NCBI GenBank assembly: GCA_041495205.1
Contig: JBGQCF010000009.1
Span: forward strand, 1-61,777
Origin: JAHFRG01 sp041495205
Lineage (GTDB): Bacteria > Pseudomonadota > Gammaproteobacteria > Burkholderiales > JAHFRG01
Direction of reading: 5' to 3'
Length of the DNA: 61,777 bases
The notes below the pieces were generated by a model. It made no database searches and had not been told where the DNA came from. It worked only from the letters and a program-made list of their open reading frames with translations. Both the position numbers and the translations under genes were made by a program. Of the stretch, positions 25,775 to 34,693 are shown piece after piece (the stretch's first letter is position 1; each line of letters opens with the position of its first letter).

Positions 25775-26840
25775 AAGTTTCGACGACTGGCACGCGCGAA
25801 TTCAACTTGGTGAACAATTCGTAACTTACCGTGCCCGCGGCGTTCGCCACTTCCTCCACTGGCAACCCCTCACCCCACAAGGTAACCGGCGTGCCGACAT
25901 GAGCTTGCGGAATTTCGCTCAAATCCACGCACAGCGTATCCATCGCAATCCGCCCCAGCGTGCAAGTGATTTTGCCCTCCACGCAAACCGGCGTGCCGGT
26001 GCGCGCGTGGCGCGGATAGCCGTCGGCATAACCACAAGCGACTATGCCGACACGCATCGCTTTCCCCGCGGTGAAAAGGCCGGTGTAACCCACTTTGTCG
26101 CCCGGCTGTAAGTCTTGTGTCGCAATGATCTGGCTCTCCAGAGTCATCGCCGGCTGCAAGCCAAGTTGCTTTGCGCTTTTCTCGGCAAAAGGCGAAGAAC
26201 CATAGAGCATGATGCCCGGCCGCACCCAGTCGCCGTGAGTTTCCGGATAGCGCAGCAGCGCCGCGGAGTTCGCAAGACTGCGCGGCAGGGTTTCGCTTGC
26301 AGTGATTTTGTTGAATTGCTCGAACTGCCCTGCAATGCCCTGCGCGTCGTCGGCGCAGGCAAAGTGCGTCATCAGCGTAATGCCGGAGACAAGCCGGTTT
26401 TGCTTGAGCGCGCTCAAAGCGGAGGGAAACGCTCCCGGCTTGAAACCCAAACGGTTCATTCCGGTATTAAGCTTGAGAAACACATCCGGCTTGACCGGCA
26501 GCACGGCGGAGCCAAGCCTATCCACCTGCTGCTGGTGGTGAATCACCGGCGTGAGACTGTACTCCGTGATCACCGGCAATTCCTCAGGACTGTAGAACCC
26601 GTTCAGCAGCAGCACCCGCTGCCTGAATCCCGCATCGCGCAAGACCACAGCGTCATTGAGATCAATCACCGCGAACCCTTCGGCGCCGGCGAGCGCCCGC
26701 GCCACGCGCAACAGGCCGTGGCCGTAGCCATTCGCCTTGATCACCGCCATGATGCGCGAATTGGGCGCGCGCTGCCGTGCCACGGCGAGATTGTTTTGCA
26801 GCGCGGAGAGGTTGATGCGGACCTGAAGCGGACGGGACAT
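25767..26840 (-). CDS. alr: Alanine racemase
   Basis: Alr interconverts L- and D-alanine for peptidoglycan using PLP. The 357-residue enzyme has the PLP lysine K35 in AVIKANGYGHG and the catalytic tyrosine Y252 in KVGYTGLF. The C-terminal beta domain reads VACGYADGYPRHA and RIAMDTLCVDLS. It overlaps radA by 8 nt at its 3' end. A 170-nt gap separates it from the divergent lplT, which presumably holds both promoters. Confidence 0.96.
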   Translation of the reverse strand: MSRPLQVRINLSALQNNLAVARQRAPNSRIMAVIKANGYGHGLLRVARALAGAEGFAVIDLNDAVVLRDAGFRQRVLLLNGFYSPEELPVITEYSLTPVIHHQQQVDRLGSAVLPVKPDVFLKLNTGMNRLGFKPGAFPSALSALKQNRLVSGITLMTHFACADDAQGIAGQFEQFNKITASETLPRSLANSAALLRYPETHGDWVRPGIMLYGSSPFAEKSAKQLGLQPAMTLESQIIATQDLQPGDKVGYTGLFTAGKAMRVGIVACGYADGYPRHARTGTPVCVEGKITCTLGRIAMDTLCVDLSEIPQAHVGTPVTLWGEGLPVEEVANAAGTVSYELFTKLNSRVPVVETYG

Positions 26841-27010
26841 GATAGGTTCTGTTCTGGGGCGCGGAGCGCAGCGTGCTATTCAAACATAAATTGCCCGCTT
26901 CGGGTAGAGCCGGCGGTAAATACATGGCAGTATTCACGGTTTCATGGTATAAAGCTGCCAGAATTTACCAGACCGCATAACAATTAAATTCACAAAATCC
27001 GTTTCAGAGG

Positions 27011-28243
27011 ATGAACCGCGGCTTTTACATCATTCTTGCGGCGCAATTTTTTTCCGCTCTTGCCGATAATGCCTTGCTGTTTGCGGCGATTGCCCTGCTC
27101 ATGCAGCTGGATGCACCGGACTGGCAAAGACCGGTATTGAACCAGTTCTTCGTATTTTCTTACATCGCGCTTGCGCCCTTCGTCGGGCCGTTCGCCGACT
27201 CCCTGCCCAAGGGCAAGGTGATGTTCATCAGCAACGCGGTGAAATTCACGGGGTGCCTCGTGATGCTGATCAGCGTGCATCCATTTTACGCGTATGGCAT
27301 AGTCGGCATCGGCGCGGCAATGTATTCACCGGCGAAATACGGCATTCTCACCGAATATCTGCCCCCGCAAAAATTGGTGCTGGCAAACGGATGGATGGAA
27401 GGCCTTACCGTCGCTGCGATTATTTTGGGGGCTGTCGCGGGCAGTCTCCTGGTAAACCCGTCAATCGCGAACCACTATCTGGAACTGTTCGATATACCCG
27501 GTATTGAAACCGGAATTGAAACACCGCCTGAATTCGCCATCTCGGCTATTCTCGGTCTGTATTTCGCCGCTGCGGTATTCAATCTCTATATTCCAAGAGT
27601 GGCTCCCGACCACAAGCTGCCAAAAAAAAGCGTTATTTACATTCTGCACGATTTCTGGCACTGCTTTAAACTGCTGTGGCGCGATCCGCTCGGCCAGGTG
27701 TCGCTGGCAGTCACCACGCTGTTCTGGGGAGTGGGCGCGACGCTACGGCTCATCGTGCTCGCCTGGGCGGCAGTGGTACTTAAGTTTGGACTGGACAAAG
27801 CCACGCAGCTAACCGCTGTGGTCGCGCTTGGCATTGCGGTTGGATCAGTGATAGCCGCGAAATTCGTGAAGCTGGAAAAATCGGTGCGCATCCTGCCGGT
27901 GGGCATCGCCATGGGTTTAAGCCTGATGCTGATGATTTTTGTCAGCAACCTGTACCTTGCCATCGCCATGCTGCTCGTCATCGGCACGTTTTCGGGTTTC
28001 TTCATCGTGCCGATGAACGCGCTGCTCCAGCACCGCGGGCATTTATTGATGGGCGCCGGTCACTCGATAGCGGTGCAGAACTTCAACGAGAACTTGAGCA
28101 TCCTTGTTATGCTCGGCGTTTACGCGGTATTGGACAGACTGGGTTTCTCAGTTTTTACAGTGCTGGTTATTTTTGGCTTATTCGTCTGTGGAACGATGGC
28201 GTATCTTTATCGCAGGCACGCGCAGGTCAGGATCGAAGCATAA
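27011..28243 (+). CDS. lplT: Lysophospholipid transporter LplT (MFS)
   Basis: LplT flips lysophospholipids inward across the inner membrane for re-acylation. This 410-residue protein has about 12 hydrophobic segments, starting MNRGFYIILAAQFFSALADNA, and the loop PFADSLPKGKVMFISN typical of the LplT branch of the major facilitator superfamily. The segment AAMYSPAKYGILTEYLPP is also characteristic. It is not fused to, or next to, an aas acyltransferase gene here. It converges on the TPM-domain gene, with only 4 nt between the stops. Confidence 0.9.
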   Translation: MNRGFYIILAAQFFSALADNALLFAAIALLMQLDAPDWQRPVLNQFFVFSYIALAPFVGPFADSLPKGKVMFISNAVKFTGCLVMLISVHPFYAYGIVGIGAAMYSPAKYGILTEYLPPQKLVLANGWMEGLTVAAIILGAVAGSLLVNPSIANHYLELFDIPGIETGIETPPEFAISAILGLYFAAAVFNLYIPRVAPDHKLPKKSVIYILHDFWHCFKLLWRDPLGQVSLAVTTLFWGVGATLRLIVLAWAAVVLKFGLDKATQLTAVVALGIAVGSVIAAKFVKLEKSVRILPVGIAMGLSLMLMIFVSNLYLAIAMLLVIGTFSGFFIVPMNALLQHRGHLLMGAGHSIAVQNFNENLSILVMLGVYAVLDRLGFSVFTVLVIFGLFVCGTMAYLYRRHAQVRIEA

Positions 28244-28247
28244 ACCG

Positions 28248-28748
28248 CTAGATAATAACCGGCCGGTCCGGCAATTCGTTGGGTGCGGCGGGCCGATTCG
28301 GGAAGTGTTTCTCCAGGTGGCCGCCCACTGCCTTGATTCCGGCGATGACCCCCTCTTCAAACCGCCCTTGCCGGAAAGACCGCTCCATTTCACGGCAAAT
28401 TGGTTCCCAGCCCGCGTTTCCAAGCCTCGCGTGTATTCCGCGATCGGCGATGATTTCCACGCCGCGGTCGGCAAGTAAAAGATAAATCAGCACGCCGTTG
28501 TTGTGCTCCGTATCCCATACTCTTAACTGCGAAAATACTTCAATGGCGCGTTGGCGTGCGCTCTGTCCGCGCATTAGCGCCGCAAAATCCAATGCGGGTT
28601 CGACTGCAAAACGGATTTGCCCCCCATGAGCAGCTTCACTTTGGCGAACCGTGTGTTCGATCGCGCGCATGGCGCGCGGAGGCAAAACGCGTATCACCGC
28701 CAAGTGGCCGGTAACAAGATGTTTGAATAAGCGCTTTAGATTCATCAT
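28248..28748 (-). CDS. TPM-domain protein, short form without signal peptide
   Basis: This 166-residue protein has a single TPM (YgcG-like) domain: RAIEHTVRQSEAAHGGQIRF near the start, then RVWDTEHNNGVLIYLLLADR and GVEIIADRGI. It lacks a signal peptide and Gly-rich tail, unlike its upstream neighbour. Two tandem ATGs (28748, 28745) are possible; the first shares its A with the TGA of the longer TPM gene. The function of TPM proteins is poorly defined; LemA-TPM pairs are linked to the cell envelope. It is the last gene of the lemA-TPM-TPM run. Confidence 0.8.
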   Translation of the reverse strand: MMNLKRLFKHLVTGHLAVIRVLPPRAMRAIEHTVRQSEAAHGGQIRFAVEPALDFAALMRGQSARQRAIEVFSQLRVWDTEHNNGVLIYLLLADRGVEIIADRGIHARLGNAGWEPICREMERSFRQGRFEEGVIAGIKAVGGHLEKHFPNRPAAPNELPDRPVII

Positions 28749-29587
28749 CACCAGCTGCCGGAAGCGCCGCCGCCGCCAAAGCCGCCTCCTCCCCCGCTGA
28801 AACCACCCCCGCTGAAACCGCCGCTGCTGTAACCACCAAGCCCGCCGTACCAGCCGCGGCCGCCACCCAGCAGCGTGAACACGAAACCAATGACACCGAC
28901 GATTATCGCCACAAGCAAGGGTGCGATTATCAGCCACGCGAGCAAAGCCGCAACTGTTCCGATGATGGTTGCGGCGGCAAAACGCCCGAACACGGCGCGC
29001 AGCACTCCGCCCACCACGATAACCAGCATGAAACCGACAAATAAAAACGGTTCGATATTATTAAAATTGGACGACGAAGATCTGGAACGCTTGGGCGGGG
29101 GCAAGGGTTCGCCATCGATCACCTTTATTATGCTCTGTATGCCTGCCTCGATGCCGCCGTAAAAATCGCCCGCCTTGAAACGCGGCACGATGATGTCATT
29201 CACAATGCGCTTCGCCGTTGCGTCATTAAGCGCGCCTTCCAGGCCATAACCCACCTCGATGCGCAGACTGCGGTCATTCTTGGCGATCAGCAGCAGCGCG
29301 CCATCATCTATCCCCTTGCGGCCGAGCTTCCAGGAATCGACGACGCGGATGCCGTATTGCTCGATGGTTTCCGGCTGCGTAGTAGGCACGATGAGAACCG
29401 CGAGCTGGCTGCCTTTTTTCGCCTCGAAATCCTGCAATTCCTGTTCCAGGCGCGCTTGCTGTTCGCGGCTTATGGTGGCGGTTAAATCGGTGACCCGCGC
29501 TTTAAGCGGAGGAACGGCAACCTCAGCATGGGCAATGCCGAGGGCCAGAGCCAGCAGCAATAAGGCTTGCGCCCAAGCGCGAATCAT
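28748..29587 (-). CDS. YgcG-type TPM-domain membrane protein
   Basis: The 279-residue protein has a signal peptide (MIRAWAQALLLLALALGIAHA), a TPM domain (LKARVTDLTATISREQQARL to about residue 170), a hydrophobic region (FLFVGFMLVIVVGG and AWLIIAPLLVAIIVG) and a glycine-rich, repetitive end (SGGGFGGGGA type) closing with SW. This build is typical of TPM proteins partnered with LemA. The ATG overlaps the lemA stop (ATGA), and its own stop overlaps the next TPM gene. Confidence 0.88.
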   Translation of the reverse strand: MIRAWAQALLLLALALGIAHAEVAVPPLKARVTDLTATISREQQARLEQELQDFEAKKGSQLAVLIVPTTQPETIEQYGIRVVDSWKLGRKGIDDGALLLIAKNDRSLRIEVGYGLEGALNDATAKRIVNDIIVPRFKAGDFYGGIEAGIQSIIKVIDGEPLPPPKRSRSSSSNFNNIEPFLFVGFMLVIVVGGVLRAVFGRFAAATIIGTVAALLAWLIIAPLLVAIIVGVIGFVFTLLGGGRGWYGGLGGYSSGGFSGGGFSGGGGGFGGGGASGSW

Positions 29588-30186
29588 TTATTCGCCGGGG
29601 AAAAATCCACCTTTGGCGGCTTGGCGATTTCCTTTTCGTTTTCCACGGTGAACGTGGGCTTCACCTGAAAACCGAACAGCATTGCCGTGAGGTTGCTGGG
29701 GAAGGAGCGCACCGTGACATTGTATTCTTGCACCGCCTTGATGTAGCGATTGCGCGCCACCGTGATGCGGTTTTCCGTTCCCTCGAGCTGCGCCTGCAAA
29801 TCGCGGAAATTGGCGTCGGATTTGAGTTGCGGATAATTTTCCGCCACCACCAAAAGACGCGACAAGGCGGAAGTAAGTTCCCCCTGCGCCTGCTGGAATT
29901 TGGCAAACGCCTGCGGATCGTTAATCAGTTCAGGGGTGGCCTGGATCGCCCCGACCCTGGAGCGGGCGTTGGTCACACCCAGCAACACGTCTTTTTCCTG
30001 CTGCGCGAAGCCCTTCACCGTGTTCACCAGATTCGGCACCAAATCGGAGCGGCGCTGGTACTGGTTGAGCACTTCCGCCCAGCTCGCCTTGATTTGTTCA
30101 TCGGTGGATTGCAAGGTATTGTAACCGCAGCCGCCAATGCTTAAAGCGGCCAACAGTAATAACGGGTAAGCCAATATTCTATGCAT
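29584..30186 (-). CDS. lemA: LemA-family lipoprotein
   Basis: The ATG at 30186 is chosen because AGGAGA precedes it and it yields a lipoprotein signal (LAALSIGGC, acylated cysteine C20); the frame opens 12 codons further upstream. The 200-residue protein carries the LemA helices (WAEVLNQYQRRSDLVPNLVN, VKGFAQQEKDVL) and the conserved YNVTVRSFPSNLTAMLFGF. LemA proteins are envelope-located coiled-coil-like proteins of unclear function that travel with TPM proteins, as here. ATGA overlap with the next gene. Confidence 0.92.
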   Translation of the reverse strand: MHRILAYPLLLLAALSIGGCGYNTLQSTDEQIKASWAEVLNQYQRRSDLVPNLVNTVKGFAQQEKDVLLGVTNARSRVGAIQATPELINDPQAFAKFQQAQGELTSALSRLLVVAENYPQLKSDANFRDLQAQLEGTENRITVARNRYIKAVQEYNVTVRSFPSNLTAMLFGFQVKPTFTVENEKEIAKPPKVDFSPANK

Positions 30187-30241
30187 GGAGTTCTCCTGTT
30201 CAGGATGGGTTTGTGTCCTCACGTGGGGGCGAAATTCGCGA

Positions 30242-30922
30242 TTACAACTCCCGCATGGTCTTTCTGGCGAAACATAAATCCGCCCAGGCCTTGGCCTTGT
30301 CGGGAAGATTGCGCAGCAGATAGGCCGGATGGTAGGTCACGATCAGCGGAATACCCCGGTAATCATGCAGCCGTCCGCGCAGGCTGGCGATGGTGGCGTC
30401 CGCTTTGAGCAGGTTCTGCACCGCAATCTTCCCCAGCGCGACAATCAGCTTGGGTTGAATCAAAGCAATCTGCCGCTCAAGATAGGGTTCGCATTGTTGC
30501 GCTTCCTGCGCTTCGGGATTACGGTTTCCCGGCGGACGGCATTTCACCACATTTGCGATATATACATTGTCGCCGCGTTTCAGTCCAATTGACGCCAGCA
30601 TGCTGTCAAGCAATTTGCCCGCCTGCCCGACAAATGGCTCTCCCTTGGCGTCTTCTTCCGCTCCCGGCCCCTCACCGATAAACAGCCAGTCGGCATTCTC
30701 GTCGCCGACACCGAAAACCGCCTGCGTGCGCTTCTCGTGTAACGCACAGGCCTTGCAATGAGCCGCGTCGGTTTTGAGTTCCTGCCAATCCATGCGCAAG
30801 ATGCGGGTACGCCGGTCATCGGTTGCCGCGGGCGATAGTTCGTGGCATTCATTGACGCTCTTGAGCCGCCACTGTGGCCACAGGCCCAGCTCTTTGAGAA
30901 TTTCCTCGCGCCGTCCGCTCAC
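30242..30922 (-). CDS. Uracil-DNA glycosylase, family 4 type, with 4Fe-4S cluster
   Basis: This family removes uracil from DNA. The 226-residue protein shows motif A GEGPGAEEDAKGEPFVG and motif B YHPAYLLRN. The cluster cysteines are C56 and C59 (CKAC), C128 (KCRPPGNRNPE) and C144. The first 40 residues are an extension without clear homology. The GTG start at 30922 overlaps the rimI TGA (GTGA). The tsaB-rimI-udg order is common in betaproteobacteria. The protein's own Fe-S need links it loosely with the Fe-S assembly locus in this window. Confidence 0.92.
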   Translation of the reverse strand: MSGRREEILKELGLWPQWRLKSVNECHELSPAATDDRRTRILRMDWQELKTDAAHCKACALHEKRTQAVFGVGDENADWLFIGEGPGAEEDAKGEPFVGQAGKLLDSMLASIGLKRGDNVYIANVVKCRPPGNRNPEAQEAQQCEPYLERQIALIQPKLIVALGKIAVQNLLKADATIASLRGRLHDYRGIPLIVTYHPAYLLRNLPDKAKAWADLCFARKTMREL

Positions 30923-31380
30923 AGCCGCAGCTCCAGCAATATCGCATCCTCGCGGGCGGGACCCGCAGGATAATACCCGCGGCGCAGCGCAATCCGTTTG
31001 AAGCCAAAGCCCCGGTACAGCCCAAGCGCCGCAACATTGGAAGGTCGGACTTCAAGAAGCATTACGCGTGCACGATGCTGGCGGGCCAGGGGCAGCATGT
31101 GCTGCAGCAGTTTCCTGCCCCACCCCTGGCGCTGCCACTCTGCGGCAATGCTGAGATTCAGCAGATGCGCTTCATCGGCGGCGACCATCATCACCGCGTA
31201 GCCGACGATGCTTTGCGCAAACTGGTAGATCCAGCAACTGTAGCCGGCATTCAACGAATCCTGAAAATTGCCGTATGTCCACGGATGGGAATAAATCTTG
31301 CGCTCGATGCGCATCACCGCGTCAAGATCGACCGCGTGCATCGGCCGCAGTAGCGGCGCCTGCTCCAGTTGCGCGCTCAT
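30919..31380 (-). CDS. rimI: Ribosomal protein S18 alanine N-acetyltransferase
   Basis: RimI acetylates the N-terminus of S18. The 153-residue GNAT protein shows the acetyl-CoA loop RQGWGRKLLQHML, the SNVAALGLYRGFGFKR segment and the RimI-typical RRGYYPAGPAREDAILLEL near the end. The N-terminus (PMHAVDLDAVMRIER) is the usual GNAT strand-helix. It overlaps the tsaB stop at its start (ATGA) and the uracil glycosylase at its end. Confidence 0.94.
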   Translation of the reverse strand: MSAQLEQAPLLRPMHAVDLDAVMRIERKIYSHPWTYGNFQDSLNAGYSCWIYQFAQSIVGYAVMMVAADEAHLLNLSIAAEWQRQGWGRKLLQHMLPLARQHRARVMLLEVRPSNVAALGLYRGFGFKRIALRRGYYPAGPAREDAILLELRL

Positions 31381-32048
31381 CGCTCGAATGTCTTCAACGC
31401 CACCTTGTTACGCAGATAAAGCGGGGCTGCTGCTTCGGCTTTGCATCCTTCCCCCCGTTCCAGCACCGCAACCGCAAGGCGCGCCATTTCCCTGGCATGG
31501 GGAACGGCATCCGCCACCACCTGGCTTAGTTGCCCCTGGTAGCGCTGCCGCAATTCCTTCTCATAGACGGCGAAACCATTGCCGCAGCCGATCCAGCCGC
31601 CGTCTGCAACCTGCGGGGCCTGCTGCGGCAGACACAAGGCGGGTTCGCTCACGTGCCGCCAGCGATCACCGTGCTTTTCATATGCGGCATGATAAATCTC
31701 GCCCATGCGCGCGTCCAGAGAGGCAATCACCTGCTTGCCCGGCATTGCTTCCGCGAGAGCTTCCAAAGTGCAAATGCCCGCGACCGGCAAGTCGGCGGCA
31801 AACGCCAGCCCCTGCGCCACCCCGCACGCGATGCGCAATCCGGTAAAGGAACCCGGCCCCGCGCCAAACGCAATGCCGTCAAGCTTGCTGAGCGAAATTC
31901 CGCTCTCAGCGAGCAGCTTATCGAGCAGCGGCAGCAGCACTTGAGAATGATTTTGCTCCGCAAGAACCTCGAGCGAAGTTACTTCCCCATCCAGCCACAG
32001 GGCTAGCGAACAATAATTGCCGGAGGTGTCGAGCGCGAGAATATTCAT
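31377..32048 (-). CDS. tsaB: tRNA t6A biosynthesis protein TsaB
   Basis: TsaB is the dimerising partner of TsaD in the threonylcarbamoyl-adenosine-37 tRNA modification complex. The 223-residue protein begins MNILALDTSGNYCSLAL and contains KLDGIAFGAGPGSFTGLRIA, the ASKHA-fold signatures of the family. The ATG at 32048 heads the operon tsaB-rimI-udg; a 51-nt gap separates it from the NRAMP gene upstream. Confidence 0.95.
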   Translation of the reverse strand: MNILALDTSGNYCSLALWLDGEVTSLEVLAEQNHSQVLLPLLDKLLAESGISLSKLDGIAFGAGPGSFTGLRIACGVAQGLAFAADLPVAGICTLEALAEAMPGKQVIASLDARMGEIYHAAYEKHGDRWRHVSEPALCLPQQAPQVADGGWIGCGNGFAVYEKELRQRYQGQLSQVVADAVPHAREMARLAVAVLERGEGCKAEAAAPLYLRNKVALKTFER

Positions 32049-32099
32049 GACGCACCGTTACGCCATTTTACACGCAAATTTGGCGGACCTTTGTCTGGT

Positions 32100-33383
32100 T
32101 TATTTGACGAGTGTGATCAAGAACGCCAATGCCGTAACGATCATCACGAAGGTGGCGAGCCAACCGAGAATTTGAAGCCGGCGAGTAATGACAAATTGCC
32201 CCATGATGCTTGGCCGCATCGCCATCAGCATTAGCACCACCATGATGGGCACCGCAATCACTCCGTTGATCACCGCGCTCCAGATCAGGGCCTTAATCGG
32301 GTCGACGGAGGTAAAATTAAATCCCACCCCCAGAAGCGTCGCCGCTGTAAGGATTCCATAAAAACCCCTCGCTTCCAGCAGCCTGAGCCCCAATCCAATC
32401 GGCCACCTGAAAGTCTCCGCGACGGCGTAAGCCGCCGATCCCGCCAGAATCGGAACCGCCAGCAATCCCGTGCCGATAATTCCAAGGCTGAAGAGCAGGA
32501 AAGCAAATTCGCCGGCAATCGGGCGCAGTGCCTCAGCAGCCTGCGCAGAAGTCTGGATGTCGATAATGCCATGGACATGCAACGTCACTGCAGTGGTCAG
32601 GATGATGAAGAAAGCTATCAGATTGGAATAGGTCATGCCTACATAAGTATCGAATTTAATCCGCTGCAGATGCTCCACTGCCTGTTCCGGCGCCTCTCTT
32701 AACGGTTCCTCGCCCGGCGCGGCGCGTTGCTCCTCCACTTCTTGCGAAGCCTGCCAGAAAAACAGGTAGGGGCTGATGGTGGTGCCGAACACAGCAAGGA
32801 CACCGACAATATATTCCGGGCTCAAAGAAACCGACGGTATGAAAGTATGATAAAGAACTTCGCCCCAAGGAACGCGAACCACGAATACCGTGCCCACGTA
32901 AGCAAACAAAACCAGCGTCAGGCATTTCAATATCGGCGCATAGCGCGGGAACGAAATGAAAATCTGCAGCGCCAGCGAGATCAGCGCAAACAACACGATG
33001 TACAAATGTGCATTTCCGCCGATTAGAAGTTTGAGCGCTGCGCCCATCGCACCCATATCGGCGGCGATATTGATGGTGTTGGCGACCAGGAGAAGACCCA
33101 CCAGACTATAGAGCAGCCACGGCGGGAAATGCTGGCGAATGTTGGCCGCAAGGCCATGCCCGGTGACGCGTCCGATGCGCGCGCTTACGATTTGAATGCC
33201 AACCATGAGCGGGAGCGTGAAAAACACGCTCCACAACATTCCATGACCGAATTGAGCACCGACCTGTGAATACGCAGCAATGCCGCTGGGATCGTCGTCT
33301 GCCGCGCCGGTGATAAGCCCTGGGCCCAGCCTCTGTAAAAGAGGTTTCTTCCGCGGCAGCAGCGCTGCTTTATTATTGTTCAT
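32100..33383 (-). CDS. NRAMP-family transporter with altered metal-site motifs
   Basis: The 427-residue protein has about 11 membrane segments and NRAMP likeness (GPGLITGAADDDPSG, GIIGTGLLAVPILAGSAAY). The canonical TM1 DPGN reads DPSG (D31-G34) and the TM6 MPHN segment reads SPYLFFWQ (204-210), so the metal-liganding Asn and Met of classical Mn/Fe NRAMPs are absent. It therefore belongs to a divergent branch whose substrate cannot be called from sequence; magnesium or aluminium-type relatives are known in such branches. The ATG at 33383 is preferred (GGGGA five nt upstream) over a TTG 15 nt earlier. Confidence 0.85.
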   Translation of the reverse strand: MNNNKAALLPRKKPLLQRLGPGLITGAADDDPSGIAAYSQVGAQFGHGMLWSVFFTLPLMVGIQIVSARIGRVTGHGLAANIRQHFPPWLLYSLVGLLLVANTINIAADMGAMGAALKLLIGGNAHLYIVLFALISLALQIFISFPRYAPILKCLTLVLFAYVGTVFVVRVPWGEVLYHTFIPSVSLSPEYIVGVLAVFGTTISPYLFFWQASQEVEEQRAAPGEEPLREAPEQAVEHLQRIKFDTYVGMTYSNLIAFFIILTTAVTLHVHGIIDIQTSAQAAEALRPIAGEFAFLLFSLGIIGTGLLAVPILAGSAAYAVAETFRWPIGLGLRLLEARGFYGILTAATLLGVGFNFTSVDPIKALIWSAVINGVIAVPIMVVLMLMAMRPSIMGQFVITRRLQILGWLATFVMIVTALAFLITLVK

Positions 33384-33445
33384 ATTTTCCCCGAACAAAA
33401 GGTTAGGCAGCTGGCGGTTATGTTTTCGTGCGCGTAATCTTAAAG

Positions 33446-33698
33446 CTAATCTTCCGGATTGGCCATATATTCATTCAATAGTTGAGCCGCAGCCGAAGGG
33501 AGATTGCTTTTGCCGGCGCGCGCAGCCTTACCCCGTAACATGTCTAGCGCAGTAAATCTCTCGCCGAGCGCGCTTTTAGCGTCTGTTGCCCACCATCTTT
33601 CAATGGCAGTGGCATAAAGGCTGCCGAAATTCAGGCCAAACGCGATACTGCCGATGACACGGAAGGCGTCAGGAAAGCGGCCAACGGCCGATGACTTC
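33446..33698 (-). pseudogene. Coding-like remnant without start codon
   Basis: Between the NRAMP gene and thpR the minus strand holds an open frame ending at TAG (33448-33446) that reads FPDAFRVIGSIAFGLNFGSL, a run of about 20 residues, then FTALDMLRGKAARAGKSN and LLNEYMANPED. Codon pattern (purine-first, G/C-rich third) looks coding. No ATG, GTG or TTG is placed to start it before the late Met codons, and in this frame stops occur inside thpR. It may be the 3' end of a lost gene, or chance. No homolog recognised. Confidence 0.3.
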
Positions 33699-34238
33699 GT
33701 ATTCCGATCCGCGTTCCGTCTGATTGGAACGGAGCAGCACGAATTCGCTTATTTCCCACTTAATGTTCTTCAGCGGGCGGGCCGGCGGATCCCAGCGGGC
33801 GTTTCTCAACAAAGTGAGATGAGGCGCATAAGGGCGTTCATCGAAGCTGAACCCTGCAATTTGCAATGAGCACTCCAGCTTTTTGACGAGATCGCTCAAG
33901 ACCTGCGGCGTTTCATCAGGTGCGGCCCAGGCGATGCGGTTATGGCCCCAGTAGCCCGGCGCGGTGAAATTGAGATTGAAAGCAGAGCCGCCGAGCTTCG
34001 CCGCAAGCAGCTTTAATTCATCGAGACGGGAACTTGCGACGTTGCCCAGGAATGCCAGTGTAATATGCAGACTATCCGGCTTGGTGATGCGCCCGCCGCA
34101 CGTCTCATGCAGCAGTTTCGCCCACTGCATGAATTGCCCGCGCACCGCCCCATCCGGCCACAGCGCGAAAAAAACTCTGGCGGTTTCGGCTGCTAGGCCT
34201 TGGGTCCTTTGCTTTCCGACTTCAGGCATTTGATACAC
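33669..34238 (-). CDS. thpR: RNA 2',3'-cyclic phosphodiesterase (2'-5' RNA ligase family)
   Basis: The 189-residue protein belongs to the 2H phosphoesterases. The two catalytic motifs are HITL (in SLHITLAFLG) and HLTL (in YAPHLTLLR). It opens cyclic phosphates or, in vitro, joins 2'-5' RNA ends; the natural substrate is uncertain. The GTG at 34238 has GGAGG seven nt upstream; an ATG nine nt later (34229) is the alternative. Either start lies inside ispF, so the genes overlap by 37-46 nt and are co-translated. Confidence 0.9.
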   Translation of the reverse strand: MYQMPEVGKQRTQGLAAETARVFFALWPDGAVRGQFMQWAKLLHETCGGRITKPDSLHITLAFLGNVASSRLDELKLLAAKLGGSAFNLNFTAPGYWGHNRIAWAAPDETPQVLSDLVKKLECSLQIAGFSFDERPYAPHLTLLRNARWDPPARPLKNIKWEISEFVLLRSNQTERGSEYEVIGRWPLS

Positions 34239-34693
34239 GCCACCGCCTCCACCATGATGCCTTCGCCACGCCCGATATAACCCAGCTTCTCGTTGGTCTT
34301 GGCTTTGACATTTACATCCTTGACGTCAATGGCAAGATCCTGCGCGATGTTTTTTACCATCGCGGGTATGTGCGGCGCCATCTTCGGCGCTTCGGCAATG
34401 ATGGTGGCATCTATATTGATGATGCGCCAGCTGTTCTCGGTTAAAAGCTTACCCACTTCGCGCAGGAGCTTGCGGCTGTCTATATCTTTGTAGCGCGGGT
34501 CGGTGTCGGGAAAATACGCGCCCATATCGCCTAAAGCGGCGGCGCCGATCAGCGCATCGCAAATCGCGTGCAGCAGCACATCGGCGTCGGAGTGTCCCGC
34601 GAGTCCTTTTTTATAAGGTATTTCAACTCCGCCGATGATAAGCTTGCGGTTTTCAACCAGCGCGTGGACATCAAATCCCTGGCCGACCCTCAT
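34193..34693 (-). CDS. ispF: 2-C-methyl-D-erythritol 2,4-cyclodiphosphate synthase
   Basis: IspF catalyses the fifth step of the MEP isoprenoid route. The 166-residue enzyme starts MRVGQGFDVHAL, with zinc ligands D8 and H10, and has GHSDADVLLHAICDALIGAA and AKTNEKLGYIGRGEGI. The ATG at 34693 sits in the ispD stop (ATGA); the frame runs 24 codons further upstream but only inside ispD. Co-location with ispD is usual. Confidence 0.97.
   Translation of the reverse strand: MRVGQGFDVHALVENRKLIIGGVEIPYKKGLAGHSDADVLLHAICDALIGAAALGDMGAYFPDTDPRYKDIDSRKLLREVGKLLTENSWRIINIDATIIAEAPKMAPHIPAMVKNIAQDLAIDVKDVNVKAKTNEKLGYIGRGEGIMVEAVACIKCLKSESKGPKA

Noticed and set aside
26841..27010. Regulatory RNA in the alr-lplT gap
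   Set aside because: No known riboswitch or strong hairpin seen; an ordinary divergent promoter region explains it.
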